From Amphiura filiformis (taxonomy: Eukaryota; Echinodermata; Ophiuroidea; Amphilepidida; Amphiuridae): DNA of 64,000 nucleotides. The notes below the pieces were generated by a model, which ran no database searches, was not told the origin of the DNA, and saw nothing but the letters and a program-made list of their open reading frames with translations. The position numbers were made by a program, and so were the translations under genes. The stretch is from positions 54,305,706 through 54,369,705 of the forward strand of contig NC_092636.1 in NCBI RefSeq assembly GCF_039555335.1, written 5' to 3'. Of this stretch, positions 36,673 to 50,800 are shown piece after piece; position 1 is the first letter of the stretch; the number at the start of each line of letters is the position of its first letter.

Positions 36673-37645
36673 AGGCCCATTCTCCGTTAAAGCGTCCAAG
36701 TTTGGTCTCAGGAATGACAAAATGCCAACCACAAAGAATTAATAAAATTCATTCAGAATCGTAAACTTTAATAGTTTAAGAACACAAAACAATGCATGGG
36801 TGATTGTTCAACAATACTTCATTTTTGAGCAATATTACTTGTACGTATTGGGGGTAACGTATCAGTGGTAACGTATCTGTGAAACCCTTTCCTATCTTTG
36901 TCTTAATCGTGCAAGTGTAAAAACTGACCGAATTAATACCCATACTTGATCAGTCATCACCCAATGTACTAAAGTCTGGTATGGTATTTGGCTTCATTTA
37001 TCATAGCGTTTTTTCCGAGGGGAGTCTAATTTAGGTAACGTATCTGTGAAGGCATGAACGTAAAGTCAGGACTTTTTGCCATTAATAGACCTGATTTTGT
37101 TTACTTTGAAACCATTATGTTTTGTTCCATATATATAATATAACTATGGAGCCTGCTTGATCCATCACATATGAGAACATTCATCTAGCCAATTATTTTC
37201 ACAGATTGTTATCTATTAGAAATATGGTAACGTATCTGTGAACAATATTGGCGACATAGTCTGAAAGACCTGTTGGAAAAATTTAATAATCTGTGTTGTG
37301 ATGATTTATAGGCCCCTACTTTATAATTAGGGCATGATACCAGCTAATGAAAAGTACCTATAATCCATTATATGCGCGCATGTTTAGAGAGCAGGGACAC
37401 ATTATACTGAACACACCTTGGCTGGCGACATGGAGGAAAACAGTGGATATGCATAATCATCTTTATTGTTTTATACTTTCTAGGCATGTTACAACCTCTA
37501 GCCTCACACATTTTAAAAAGCAACTCCTAAGTATAAGTTATATTATTAAAAGTTATTTCTTTCTGACGAAACAAGTCTGAATACGACTTGAAACTATGGG
37601 CGACACATATTTGGCATTTTGGACGCTTTATCGGAGAATGTGCCT
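36673..37645. mobile_element. Nested inverted-repeat element, 973 bp
   Basis: The 25-bp ends AGGCCCATTCTCCGTTAAAG (plus CGTCC) and GGACGCTTTATCGGAGAATG (plus TGCCT) match inversely with two mismatches. It lies inside the Harbinger-like element. The interior contains the spaced GGTAACGTATCTGTGAA motif. Confidence 0.65.
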
Positions 37646-38663
37646 ACAATAAGATTGAAAATTAATAAATCAGCTTGATAGTTCTGTATGATTGAATTAA
37701 ATTACAACTTAAAAAATGAAATTAATTTGTTTACAGCCATTTTAGCCTAATATAAAACTAATGAATTATAATAATTTTGACCCCAAGTTTCCAAACCTGC
37801 CACTTGAAAGATTGTTCTTGGTGCAAAAAAACCTATGGATAATATCACTGTGGTTTGTTCAGGGGCCTGTGGTATTGAAGTAGGCCTACATGTAGGCCTA
37901 CATACTAGCTGGAGCACAGGGTGGCAGTTTTAAAAATAAATAAAAATAAAAAGCTGTGTACATGCATGTGAAATAGGGGGGCTAAATAATATTTTCGAAA
38001 AATAAATAAAACAAGTTAAAATACCCTGTAGGGTTCTACCTAGTTGAAGGTAGGCCCTATATGAGGATGTGCCACCATTTTGGGGTCCTTTTCAGCGATT
38101 TTGGTATATTGATGTATAAAAGACCAATAGGCCTATATTGGAGAAAAGTGCCCAATTACTGCAATTAGGGTAAATTTAGGTGCTTTTTGTGAAAAATTGG
38201 TATAGGCCTACTGACAGCCGGGTGGCAAAAACAGTAAAGGCATATGTGGCAGTGACGTGATGCGTTGAGGCAGCTGATCCATGCTCGCATCTATTGCGGG
38301 TCATTGCGCGTGTGCATACGTCAGGTGGGGGGTCATATGATTTTCATGTAGCTCGGAGGGGGGGGTCATATGGTTTTTGTTATCGGAGAAGAGGGGTCAC
38401 ATAGTTTTCGGCAGTGACTTTCTGTCTGCTCCCCGTCCCCCCTCCGGTAGAAATAATGAACGGTCCCTAAATAAATAAATAAATAAATAAACAATAAAGG
38501 TTGGTTCGGATGAATAGGGGATGAATGTATCTAGGGTTTGGTCGTTCGGGTTACATCATTTATTTTTAGTGCTGTCAATCACCTAAATAAGTATGTCCTT
38601 TTTGACCGCCTGGAGGCCTTGATGACAGGTTGACACAAAGCCGGTGTTGAAACGGCTGTGTTG

Positions 38664-38728
38664 ATTGGCTGAAACTTGATCACATGCTACGCGGGCATCT
38701 CAGCAGCCGAGTATGATCACTTTGGCGC
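38664..38728 (+). promoter_or_regulatory. RRM1 core promoter: inverted CCAAT box and E2F-type site
   Basis: TGATTGGCTG (inverted CCAAT box, ATTGG at 38664-38668) and TTTGGCGC at 38721-38728, an exact match to the E2F consensus TTTSSCGC, lie 153 and 96 bases before the start codon respectively. RRM1 is an S-phase gene in animals, so this pairing is biologically sensible. No TATA box is evident. Transcription probably starts between 38730 and 38800, which is an inference. Confidence 0.6.
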
Positions 38729-38816
38729 TGGATTCGAGCTAGACGGTCCTGTCGTAGTCCTGTTGTCCCAAATTTCTTTGTAAAATTCCTTTGTTTATTA
38801 CACTTAATCCTCCAAA

Positions 38817-41800
38817 ATGTTCGTCTTAAAGAGAGGTAAGATACTATATTTCACATTGGACTTAATAATGGTACATAGAATCGTGTCCGATTCGTGAAAT
38901 TGTAATGTTTTCGTGTGATCACGCAGAGCAATGACGATTTGTGTAAATTTTGTTTACAGATGGCCGCAAAGAGATCGTCCACTTCGACAAAATAACTTCA
39001 AGAATTCAGAAGCTTTGCTATGGCCTGAACGCCGACTTTGTAGATCCGGTAAGTCTATAGTATTGTGTAACATTTGGTTATAATACTTGCGAAATTGATG
39101 GCATTTGGACTTCAAAATAAGCGTAAAATTGCTAAGTCACGGAAATGGCGCGAGATAACCTTAAACCGCGGGAAATCTATTTCTGACATGTACCGTTGCA
39201 CGTTCGACTAAATGTTTTTGTGTCGAACTGATTGTCATGAACTCCGTTTCAAATGCTTATGTGATACATGTTGATGGTATTTTTTTTTGGAAATTGTGTT
39301 TTGTTATGTTGTGGATGTGGTGCAATCGAAACAACAATCGATCGATTAATTAGGGACCGTTATACGCGCGGGAAATATATGGGAAGGCAGTCATCCGTTT
39401 CGCTCAGCACAACACATGAACAATGTACAGGCATCTCGATTATCATGACATGTACGGTTAATTTTTACATGAAAAACTGTCATGACTGTTTAATAATATT
39501 ACTTGTCCTTGCCAATACCAAGTACCATTGTTTGATATGATGAATAATGCTTTGTAAAATTGAAATGTGGACAATCTGAGAGACAATAATAAATTGAATT
39601 TTAAAAAAGTTAAAATTGTTCACCCCAGACCCAGTCCCCCCATCACTTTTTCATTTTGGCCAAACATGCAAACCTTTCATTATTCTCATGAAAAGGAAAT
39701 TATCCAAAAGTTTATAATTAATAAAACTTTTAATAAAAAAAATAGTAAGTGAAATAAATAATACATGAATATGAAAGATCAATAATTGAATTTTGAGGCC
39801 TGGTTAAAAAATATTTTTATTTATTTACTTTTTTTTTAAATTTTCGGGCGGGGACCAGGATTCCTGCCCGAAAATTTGATCGGGTACCCGAGTACATAAT
39901 TACCTGTTAGTTGAGAGCCCTAGAAGGCACGGACCCCCCCCCCCCCCCTAAGTTTTTTTTTAATGCTTTGGACCCATGCATGCATGCTAGGCATGAATAT
40001 GATCACAAAATTTTCCAAATAGGATATTTCACATGGAAATTATTTTGTCCAGGGCTGTCAACTTTTTGGAATTGCTTGGCGTGAGACAGGCGTACCGGGA
40101 TTTGCCGACTCCAATATTCATTTTGAACCATGAGTATTTGAGCCACGGCGCTCGAGAATGTGAAAAGCAGGGGGGTTGGTAGGAACAACAATGAATATGC
40201 ATGAGATTTTACTCATTTTCCAGCTTTTTGTGTGAGATTTACTACCTAGTCGTGAGATTATACTACCTTGGCGTGAGAAAGTGACCCAATGCGTGAGACT
40301 CACGGCCAATGCGTGAGAGTTGACAGCCCTGTTTTGTCTAAAATGGCGATTATTTAACTTTAAAAATGAGGGGTCAACCATGTCTGTAGGACAAAAATCA
40401 GCAAAGTTATGCTTCCGTCAATTGCAAGCCCGGCTACCAGGGACCCGGGCACTGTAGACACAATACCCGGGACTGTCACCCTGAAATTACCAGAAAGTAG
40501 GTACCCGGGACTGTACCCGGGATGTACAATCAGTCGGGGCCATGAAAATACTTAAATTTTGGATTTGCTGATTAAAAACATTGAAAATTAATACAGCACT
40601 TTGAAACCCGGCTGGCATGGGCAGGGACAGTACCGGGGTTTCACCCAATTTGTGCCCGGTACCCGGGCATAGCGGGATTATTACAATTGCCTTTGGTAAT
40701 CTCCCCCGCTACGTCCCCGCTGTGCCCGGGTCCCTGGTAGCCGGGCTTGCTTAGCCTTGCAATTGACGGAAGCATTATGGGCAAATGTACGTTTTTAAAA
40801 TTTAAAATTCTGCATTTTTCTGCGGCCATCATTGACAATGACTTACTGTACAAAAACCAAGTAATGCATCATTTTTCATCATGGCGATCTGTTCTACACA
40901 AAGGCGATTTTATTTATGAAATCTAGCTAGTATCACTGCATGATGACTTCTGCTGTATACGGGATAAAGTACCAGCCCTTTTTAGACTCCAGTTTCTGGT
41001 GTCCAAATTTCCAAATGTTGTATTTACTTATGGGGATTACACTACCTAGTTAAGCCATTTACTGTGGTCGCAACTTTTTGAGCTGAACGTCGCCCTCTAT
41101 AATAAGCAATGTGGACATTTTGGTATAAATCCAAACACGGCTTGATCAATTCTCTTGTTTTAAAGTTTGGAACATTGACTGATTAGTTATGCGTCAAGTG
41201 AATGGGGTTTTGTTGTTAATGTTATTGTTTATCATCTTCACTGAGGAATACAGCATGTTTATAAAAAATTTCGGCCCAAAAAAAGTTGCACTTTTCTACA
41301 TACATTGTAGGCTTTTTATGCATCACTTTTGGTTTCAGACCTCTTTCACTTACGCAAATTAATCAAAAAGGAATGCTTTATGCATGTATTAACATTGGTA
41401 AATTTATTACAAAGGAACAACTGTTAACTTCAATGATACATCTTGAGTTCACTGATTAATTTAACTAATGGACCAACAGATTTTTGGTTAAATCTTTTTA
41501 TGCTGGATCCCAATACATTTTTCATTGGTCATTCCTTGAATGGTTCAAAAATCATTTATATGGGTGGCCGTTATCAAGACTCAACTTCTTACAAGCGGAC
41601 AAGTGTAGGGACAACATCACCTTAAAGGCCTTTGCAGCATGCGGGGAAGCAGCTTGACCAACAGCAGAGAAGACCGTGCTTGGAAGCCATCTCACATGAA
41701 GGAAGGCCTATTCATTATTGAAAGACATTAATGAGCTTCAGCATTCATTTTAATTTATTCACTGAACCATAAAAACTGTTTTCGAATGTGACACCTAAAT

Positions 41801-44800
41801 CAGCAAATGTTTAGATTTAATTAAATTAAAGATGCTTCTTTTTGATTGAATTACTCACTTTTAAAAGGGGAAAAATTGTCAAACACAAATTGAAGCATCA
41901 AAAGTAAATGTAGAAAAATTCAACTTTTTTTTGGCTGAAAATTTCATAAATGGCTGTATTTTTGCAATGAAGATGATAAAAAGTAGCAACAAAATTCTGC
42001 TCACTTGATGCATAACTAATCAGTCTGTTCCAAACTTTAAACCAAGAGAATTGATCAAGCCGTTTTTCGATTATACCAAAATGTCTTCGGGGGGACTTAC
42101 TTTTTTGGAACCGTTTATGTGCGTTTGTACGTAGAAATGCAAGTGAGTGCTTAACATACAAAGTAGTAGATGATATTTTAACGTTTTTTTCCACAGACTG
42201 CAATCACCATGAAAGTGATTAGCGGGATCTACCATGGCGTCACCACAGTTGAATTGGATACTCTTGCTGCTGAGACTGCTGCCACCATGACAACAAAGCA
42301 TCCCGATTATGCAATACTTGCAGCTCGTATCGCTGTCTCCAATCTTCATAAAGAAACAAAGAAACTATTCAGTGGTAAGCTATATTATACAACACAATTC
42401 TTTTTGACAAGTCTTTAGCCAAGATTTCATTGAACATTTTTTTAAGTCTTAGTTTGCAAGTAATACTAATATGCTCGTAATTCAAGGCAATCAAAGTGTT
42501 GGCCAGGAACACATCTCAGGCAATTCCTCAACGTGTCATGGAATGGATGGGCAGAAAAATGAGATAATTGTATGTTTACCGTATTTCCTTGAATAGTCGC
42601 CTCCCCCCTCAAATAAACGCCCCCACCACTTTCTTCAACCAAGATGTTTCAAAAAATGCCGATATTTCCATGCTCTCTTGTATAGTAAGCTTACCAAGTA
42701 GTATGTTCGATATAAATAGCAGCAATAATTGTGAACCAAATGTCAGTGTTTCTAGTTCATCATTTTAGCGTGATTTTTATTTTTAAGCTTACCTAATGAT
42801 TTTAATAGGAAAAATGACCTATTAAACGCCCACCCCCCCTTTGGAAAATGCAACGCCCCCGCCAGGGGCGTTTATTCGAGGAAATATGGTACATTGTAGT
42901 TTGTGTCAACGCAACAAAGTTTCAAAACAGGCCACAAAACCCAGCACTTGGCAGAAAACTCCTTGAATATTGCGATCTACTGTAAAAACCTCGATAGTGC
43001 TTACTATCGAGCACTTTTAAACATGCAAACATGAAGAGCCTCATTAACAAAAGTGTAAAGGGTTTTGAGCAATTATCGATACACATAGTTATACGATCAA
43101 GTAAACCTGCTAATTTGTGTCTTGCCCCATTAGCTCAGTTGCTAAAACGCCGGACTATGGTACAATTTCATGTTTTCAAAAGCGCTTGATAGTAAGCACA
43201 TAATTGCTAACTGTCGAGTTTTTACGGTACATGTATGCTCATTGCATTATGCACAATATCCATCCTTCCAAAACATTTTTAATGTGTTGTGACGTGTGGG
43301 TAGTTAGCCCAAAATTACAATGGTCGAAGAAGAAGGGTGGGTATATTGTTTTGCTGAATACGTTGATGTTTGGGAAATTGCCCCCAACAAAAACAAAATT
43401 TGTTCTTACTAATAAGTATGTTTTTTGAAATATTATTTGTGTCGTTCACGAACTTCACGTAATGTATCAACTTAATCTGGAGAAAGATAAAATTAGGCTT
43501 CTGCAGGATAGGTGACAATTATTTCAGGCATGTTTTCTATTGTGATATTTTATACCTGCTATTTTGTGTTTAATTTCCTTTCAGCTGTGATGGCCGACTT
43601 ATACAACTATACAAATCCCAAGAACAACCTGCATTCACCTCTCATCTCTGAAAAAACCCATAAACTCATCCAAGACAATGCAGCGGTAAGTGAAAGAGAG
43701 AATCGTTTTTTATTTGTGCATTTTTTGTACTTATTTGGTATTTGGATGTGCCCATTTTAGGGACCAAATTTTTATTTGTACATTGTAAGCTTATACAGTT
43801 TTTAGACTTGAATTGGCAGACATTCTTAATCTAGAATTGGAGATCTTTGCAATGACAGGACTTCTGCATTTGAGTGCTGCACAGTGCAAATCAGGGTTCG
43901 CGTTTTAATGTGTGCCGTCATTGCGTCCTGGGTGCAAAATTTTGGAAATGGGTAAATATGGACGCACTGAATCTCTAAATTCAAGGGGGCCTAGGGGGTC
44001 CAAAAAATCTCAACTGGACGCAATCAAATCGCAGCCTGATTTACTGTGTAGAAATAAATATCTTCCCCATTTAACAATGTTACCGTAACTGTTTATTTGT
44101 TTTTCAGTTCATATCGTCGCCGGTCGTTATTTTAGCCATCCAAAACTTGCAGAAAGTCCGGCATTCTAGGCCCCAAATTGCATAAATATGCACATCATTT
44201 TCCAAGCAACTGAAACCCTAAAATGGTGAATTATAATTTACTTCAATAATTAATATATCACACAATAATTCTGATTTGTGAAGTTGAATTTACAGTAACT
44301 TCAGCCGTTTTGGCCGTATCGCGAACTTTGAGATCGAGTCCACCATCTTGGATTTTTATACGATAAACAATTGTCAACTTCAGAAGCAGTAAGCACATTT
44401 GTCCGTCTTTTTAATTTGTCTTGTTTATTTTGTTTTTTCCTCTAGAAATTGGACTCTGCTGTAATTTATGATCGCGATTTCCAGTACCAGTATTTCGGTT
44501 TTAAGGTAAGCATTTGGTTTCCTACTTGTAGGAAGGAATCACCTGTATTGAACTACGCAACTCAATCTCAGGACAGTGACGTCACATTTGACCATGAGTC
44601 AACGCTGGCGTCAGCGTCATTTTTCAGCTATTAATAATTCATGGGGTCCGCTGTGTTTAATTGAAAACATGCCCATCCGTAACCAAATTAGAAGTGGGAC
44701 TAGTGGGTCCCAAAATGCATTCAAATTCAATGCATTTTGATATGATCATATCATTAATAGAGTATGACATGAAAACAAAGTCTCAATTTTCATATTAAAA

Positions 44801-47800
44801 ACACAAAACACTGCAAAATTGAATTTTTTTTTTTAGGTCAACCATGAATGATCCTAGCATTTAGGTCTAGGGTCCAGGGACACTACAAAACCGAAAAAAT
44901 AAAAAACTTGATGGCCGTTCCTCGCACCGTATGAGTAGTGACGGTGTGATTTTATGCCATCATAGACTAACTCGAATTTACTTCACTCAGGACAGCAAAA
45001 TGTACAGTGGATAGTATGTTACTCAAGCAGTTCTGATTTTGCATATTCGAACATAGAGTGATTTTAAAACAAATCCCACATGTACTAACCAGATTTTGCA
45101 TAATATCATGATTGTAAGTGGTAATGTCATACAATGGTGTACTTTTTAAAAACTTTGCAGACATTGGAACGTTCCTACCTCCTCAAGCTGGATGGGAAAG
45201 GTAAGTGAACTTTAATGAAGTCGCTGGGCAGGAAAAACCTCCCTATGTGCCGTTGGCCCCTGAACATGTTTAAAGCAAAACCTCTTATAACCTGTTGGCA
45301 GTTTTGTTTTAAACATGTTCAGGGGCCAAAAGCACAGGTTTTTCCTGCCCAGCGACGATGTATGCTAATTAAACTTACTCATGATCCAGTCACTAAAATA
45401 GTACTAAACACTTATACTATTCATAGTGACTGGATCATAAGTTTAAAATTTACAATGTATGATGATGAATAAAGTGAGTCTATAAGAATTTATAAAGTCC
45501 TGTAAATATAAAATAAAACATTTTGGGGATTGGGGAGGGACGTAATTGTGCCCAACTATGAGTAGCAGATAACACCGATCAGTAGTGTATTTATTTTACA
45601 GCAATGTCAAGCATTCGCAAACGACCTAAACAGTAATGAATTGTGTAAATATTTTGTTTCAGTTGCTGAACGTCCCCAGCATATGTTGATGAGAGTTGCA
45701 GTTGGCATCCATGAGAATGATATTGATGCAGCTATTGAGGTATGTATCCAATAGTTAGGCTTAGAGAGAGAAAAAAACACTATTTTTACCAAAAATGTGA
45801 GATGGCAACTTCAAAAAGTGAGATTTATGCCCCAAAATTGGCTTAAAAATAACATTAAAAAATACTCCATCCCCGCTGAGGGCAGTATTTCTTTCTTTCT
45901 TTCTTTTTTTTGACTCCATTAAAAACCAAAACAAATAGCCGACCGGACCGGACTGTCATCAAAAATACACAAATATTGTCCTCATAAATCAGCTGTTGTT
46001 GCTTGGATGTGCTAGAAAGTGGTCCATTTTTGTAAATTCAGGCTGGAAAATCAGGTCAAAACTTTTTTAGTGGCAATGGTTGTCGAATTCTGCAACCATG
46101 CACCACAGAAATAGATTGTAAAAAGCACTAAAAAGCAAGATTCACAGCGTTTGAAATAACCGTTTTTGCAAACTGAGTTTACATTTTGCAATACTGTGAT
46201 TTTGCCTACCTTTGATGGCCGTTCCTCGCACCGTATGAGTAGTGACGGTGTGATTTTATGCCATCATAGACTAACTCGAATCTACTTCACTCAGGACAGC
46301 AAAACATACAGTGGATAGTATGTTACTCAAGCAGTTCTGATTTTGCGTATTCGAACACACCTTAAGAGTGATTTTAAATATAGATCCTACATTGTACTCA
46401 CCATGCTTTATAGGGCTTAGATATTGATCTTTATGTAAATGTGATCAACAGGTCTAATCTGACCTCATTTGTTGTGTACCCCTGGGGATGTGGGCATTAA
46501 CTGAAGTATTAATCAAGTTTTACCTGTTAACCGTATGTTCAAATTGCTGCATGTAGCCTAAATGTTTTATTCCTATTTGTTTCAGACCTACAATTTGCTA
46601 TCAGAGAGGTGGTTTACCCATGCATCGCCCACACTATTTAATGCTGGAACTTGCAGACCACAGCTATCAAGGTAAGCTAAGCAAAAACCCTAAAACTAGA
46701 GCGGTTGTAAAAAATTACCCAGGCTTTTAAACTAGAATTTGAAAATAATTAAGGAAATTGAAAAGTTGCAGATAACTCAAAAACACATTTTGGAGCAAAC
46801 ATTACTGGAACTAGTGAAAATTGGGATATGCAATTTCTCTAAATGTGGAGTCTTGTTATATTTATGTGATTCAAACAATAAGATTGAACAGAATTTGAAT
46901 AAAGCACTGTTGTAAACTTGTACTGCATATTGTTACAAATCAATGCACAAAAATCATGCAAGTTGACGCCAGTAACTGTATAGTTTAGTGGTCTAGGTTA
47001 TTTGTATCCATGATATTTTTTGTGCTTTGTGCATACATTTTTATACTTTGTCAATTTTTCTTTTCTAGTTGTTTCTTACTCACCATGGCATCAGACAGCA
47101 TAGAAGGCATCTATGACACATTGAAGCAGTGCGCTCTCATCTCCAAAACAGCAGGGGGTGTAGGCCTCAATGTACATTGTATCAGAGCATCTGGAAGCTA
47201 TATTGCTGGTGTAAGTTTTCATGTCACAAAAGTAAGGCCTAAAAATGTTTGATTGGCGTAACAAAAAAATTGGGGTAGGTTTTTTTTTAAACATGCACTT
47301 CTAAAGCTGTAAATTGCATTTGATAGAACCTTAGAACTTTTGGTGGTTGGGTTATGCCAATCAAACAATTGCAAAAAGTCTTGGGTCAGACCTACTTTTA
47401 GGGTTGGTAGGGTTACGACCGTTACGCCAATCAAACAATTTTTTAGGCCTGCTGTCACTACATCTTAATAAGAACTTACTATATATAAAATGCACTGCAG
47501 TGTTTACTCGGAGGCTTTATGTTGCAATTTTGGCCCAGTGACAATTGTATTTGGCATACACAAATTTGCAATGCTGGACATGTTAAAATTAATCAACTTG
47601 AGGAATTACTGAGCCAAAATTGGGGGGGGGGGAAATGCTTAATTTGGCGCACCCAATTTCCAGAGAGAGTCGACACTAATGCACGGATTAATAGATCAAA
47701 TCTTGCATTAATTTAATGAATTGATAGCTTGAAAGGCCTTGGAAATAAATGTTCGGTTAGGGTTACAACTTGCATGCTACTTGGAACTTGAACATCACTG

Positions 47801-50800
47801 ACCTTGTAGATGTAGCCCAAGTAATCCGATGTTTTGTTTTTTGCAGACCAATGGTACATCCAATGGGTTAATTCCAATGTTAAGGGTATACAACAACACT
47901 GCTAGATACGTGGACCAGGGAGGTAATAAGGTGAGATAGTCATTCAATCATCATGCAACAAATGCATGCGCAGGACTTCATTTATTTACTGGACAATATT
48001 TGGATGAAAATCTGCCAATCGGGGTATTTTAGAACTTTAGGATAAGTGGTGTTTAGTAACACCGTGTTACCACTAGGGCTCAACCGATTATCGGATATCG
48101 TATCGGCCCGATATTTGCAATATCGGTATAAGATCGGATATCGGTAAAAATTTAGTGACTTTAGAGAACCACTGGACCTATTCTGAAGTGCTAGGACCAT
48201 TCACATGTAATTTGGAAAAAATATTAGTTTGTTACCCTTATTAATATGCAAACCACAAAGTAATGTTTACCTCTTCATCTATCACATATTATAAATGCAT
48301 GGAAAACCAATGCATTTATAATGTGATAGATGTACTTTTTTCGTAATGTTTTTCCAATTAACTGTGAATGATCTTGGCACTTCAGAATAGGTCTAGTGAT
48401 TCTCCAAGTCGTCGAAAACTTTTCTTGATTTTTTTTATTTTTTACCAATATTGGATCGGATATCGGCCAATATTATAAAATCGATATCGGATCGGTAGAC
48501 ATAATCCATATCGGTTGAGCCCTAGTTACCACTTTTGCTCTTTGAAAATAATTTGCTCTAAATCTCTCCAAAAAAGTACAGTAACCTAGCCATTTCTAAC
48601 AATTAAAAGGGATAATTGTGGTAACTTATTAATTATTCATGCAAGATATATAAACAAATTTGAATGAAAATAAGTCGATGAATCTAAATTATAAAAAAAA
48701 AAAAAGCCTGTATTGGTGTAAAAGCACACATTTGGATAACTTTAGTAGTGGTAATGTAGTTGGAAAGGGGGACAAAATCAAAACAATTTGTCTAAATAAT
48801 ATGGTAATTAAAAAACCAAAATGCCAACCCTGATAGGCAGTTGCCATAGTAAATGCAAGCAGGCATGTTCATAATTTCAATTTTGCATGCATCTTTACAG
48901 AGATTCTCCAAAGTCGTCTAAAACCTTTTTTTTTTCTTGATTTTTTTTTATACCAATATTGGATCAGATATCGGCCAATATTATAAAATCGATATCGGAT
49001 CGGTAGACATAATCCATATTCCATATCGGTTGAGCCCTAGTTACCACTTTTGCTCTTTGAAAAATAATTTGCTATAGAAATCTCTCCCAAAAAGTACAGT
49101 AACCTAGCCATTTCTAACAATTAAAAGAGATAATTGTGGTAACTTGTTAATTATTCATGCAAGATATATAAACAAATTTGAATGAAAATAAGTCGATGAA
49201 TCTAAATTATAAAAAAAAAGCCTGTATTGGTGTAAAAGCACACATTTGGACAACTTTAGTAGTGGTAATGTAGTTGGAAAGGGGGACAAAATCAAAACAA
49301 TTTGTCTAAATAATATGGTAATTCAAAAAAAAAATTGCCAACCCTGATAGGCAGTTGCCATACATGTAGTAAATTCAAGCAGGCATGTTCATAATTTCAA
49401 TTTTGCATGCATCTTTACATACAGAGACCAGGTGCTTTTGCCATCTACCTTGAACCATGGCATGCAGATATCTTTGACTTCTTAGACTGCAAGAAAAACA
49501 CAGGGTCAGAGGAAAGCAGAGCCAGAGACTTGTTCTATGCTTTATGGATCCCAGATTTATTCATGAAGAGAGTGGAGCAAAATGCAGATTGGTGTCTGAT
49601 GTGCCCCCACGAGAGCCCTGGATTGGCCGACTGCTACGGTGAAGAATTTGAAGCCCTCTATGAAAAGTAAGCAAAAAGTTACACAGATTTACAAGCCCGC
49701 ACATTGAAGCAGGCATGTTGAGACCAAATTTGGGTATGTTGGCTCTATCTGTACTCGAGCTGAACATGAATGTGCATGCAAGACTGTAAAAAGTATGCAT
49801 AAAAATATTGCGTGCGGCATGGATTCACACTGCCGTGCTTTGCAGATATATACTAATCTATGCCTTTGACTGAGGTACAAATTTACTGGTACTTATCATA
49901 AATGGCATGAAAAAAGTCACCTGAGATTCAATTTGTAATGCCCATAAATTTGTATTTAACTCTGATCTATGCAGATATGAGAAAGAAGGCAGATACAGGA
50001 AGAAAATCAAGGCCCAGAAGCTATGGTATGCTGTACTTGAATCCCAAACAGAAACAGGAACCCCATACATGCTCTACAAAGATCACTGCAACAAGAAGAG
50101 TAACCAAAAGAATCTGGGAACCATCAAGTGCAGCAACTTGTGCACTGAAATTGTGGAATATACCAGCAAAGATGAGGTAAGGAAATGGGTAAAATATTCA
50201 ACAACAAAAATGGAATCTTTAAAAGGGAAAATTAATACAAAGTGTATGAAATTAGTAGTTTTTAGCTATTGAAAACTGCTTGTGACAAGTTCAATATTGT
50301 TTGATATTTTTGTGTGTGATGTTCATCAGTGTTGGAGATTTTTTTGAGGGATGTACAAAAACATTACTAAGAAAGACATACCATATAACATGATATTGGT
50401 ACTGCGATTTATATTCCGTATTATGTTGATGAGCCTTATGCATACGCCATTCGTGGCAATGTATTGCGGTATAGCTAAACAACCTCAAATTGTGTGAGAT
50501 TGTGATACGCCCTTTTCCAAAAATCTAGATTTAAAGAAAAATATAAATCTGCAAGTGAAGCATCTTTAGTAATTTTTCCCAACATTATATATATTGAATC
50601 TAACGCATTGAAACCTAAACAACAGGTGCGTACAGATCCCTTGGGCCTGGCATTTCAAAAGGGCCCAGTGTCTTTTCTGTTATTAAGTTCATGTTTACTA
50701 AATCAGTTAATTTTACACATTTGCGGTTCATCATGTGAATACTATGTCAGCATTAACCCTAACACTGACCCAGGTTTTTTGCTATCGGAAGTCACAGAAG

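Larger units (their letters stand above)
35478..38467. mobile_element. Harbinger-like element, 3.0 kb, TAA target duplication
   Basis: The termini GGGACCGTTCATTATTTCCA and its inverse ending AATAATGAACGGTCCC are flanked by TAA (35475-35477 and 38468-38470). A 3-bp TWA duplication is typical of PIF/Harbinger. Sub-terminal regions carry repeated GGGGGTCAGATGG and GGGGGTCATATGG motifs in opposed orientation. No transposase frame was recognised, so it is non-autonomous or decayed. Two further elements are nested inside. Its right end lies 350 bp upstream of the RRM1 start codon. Confidence 0.75.
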
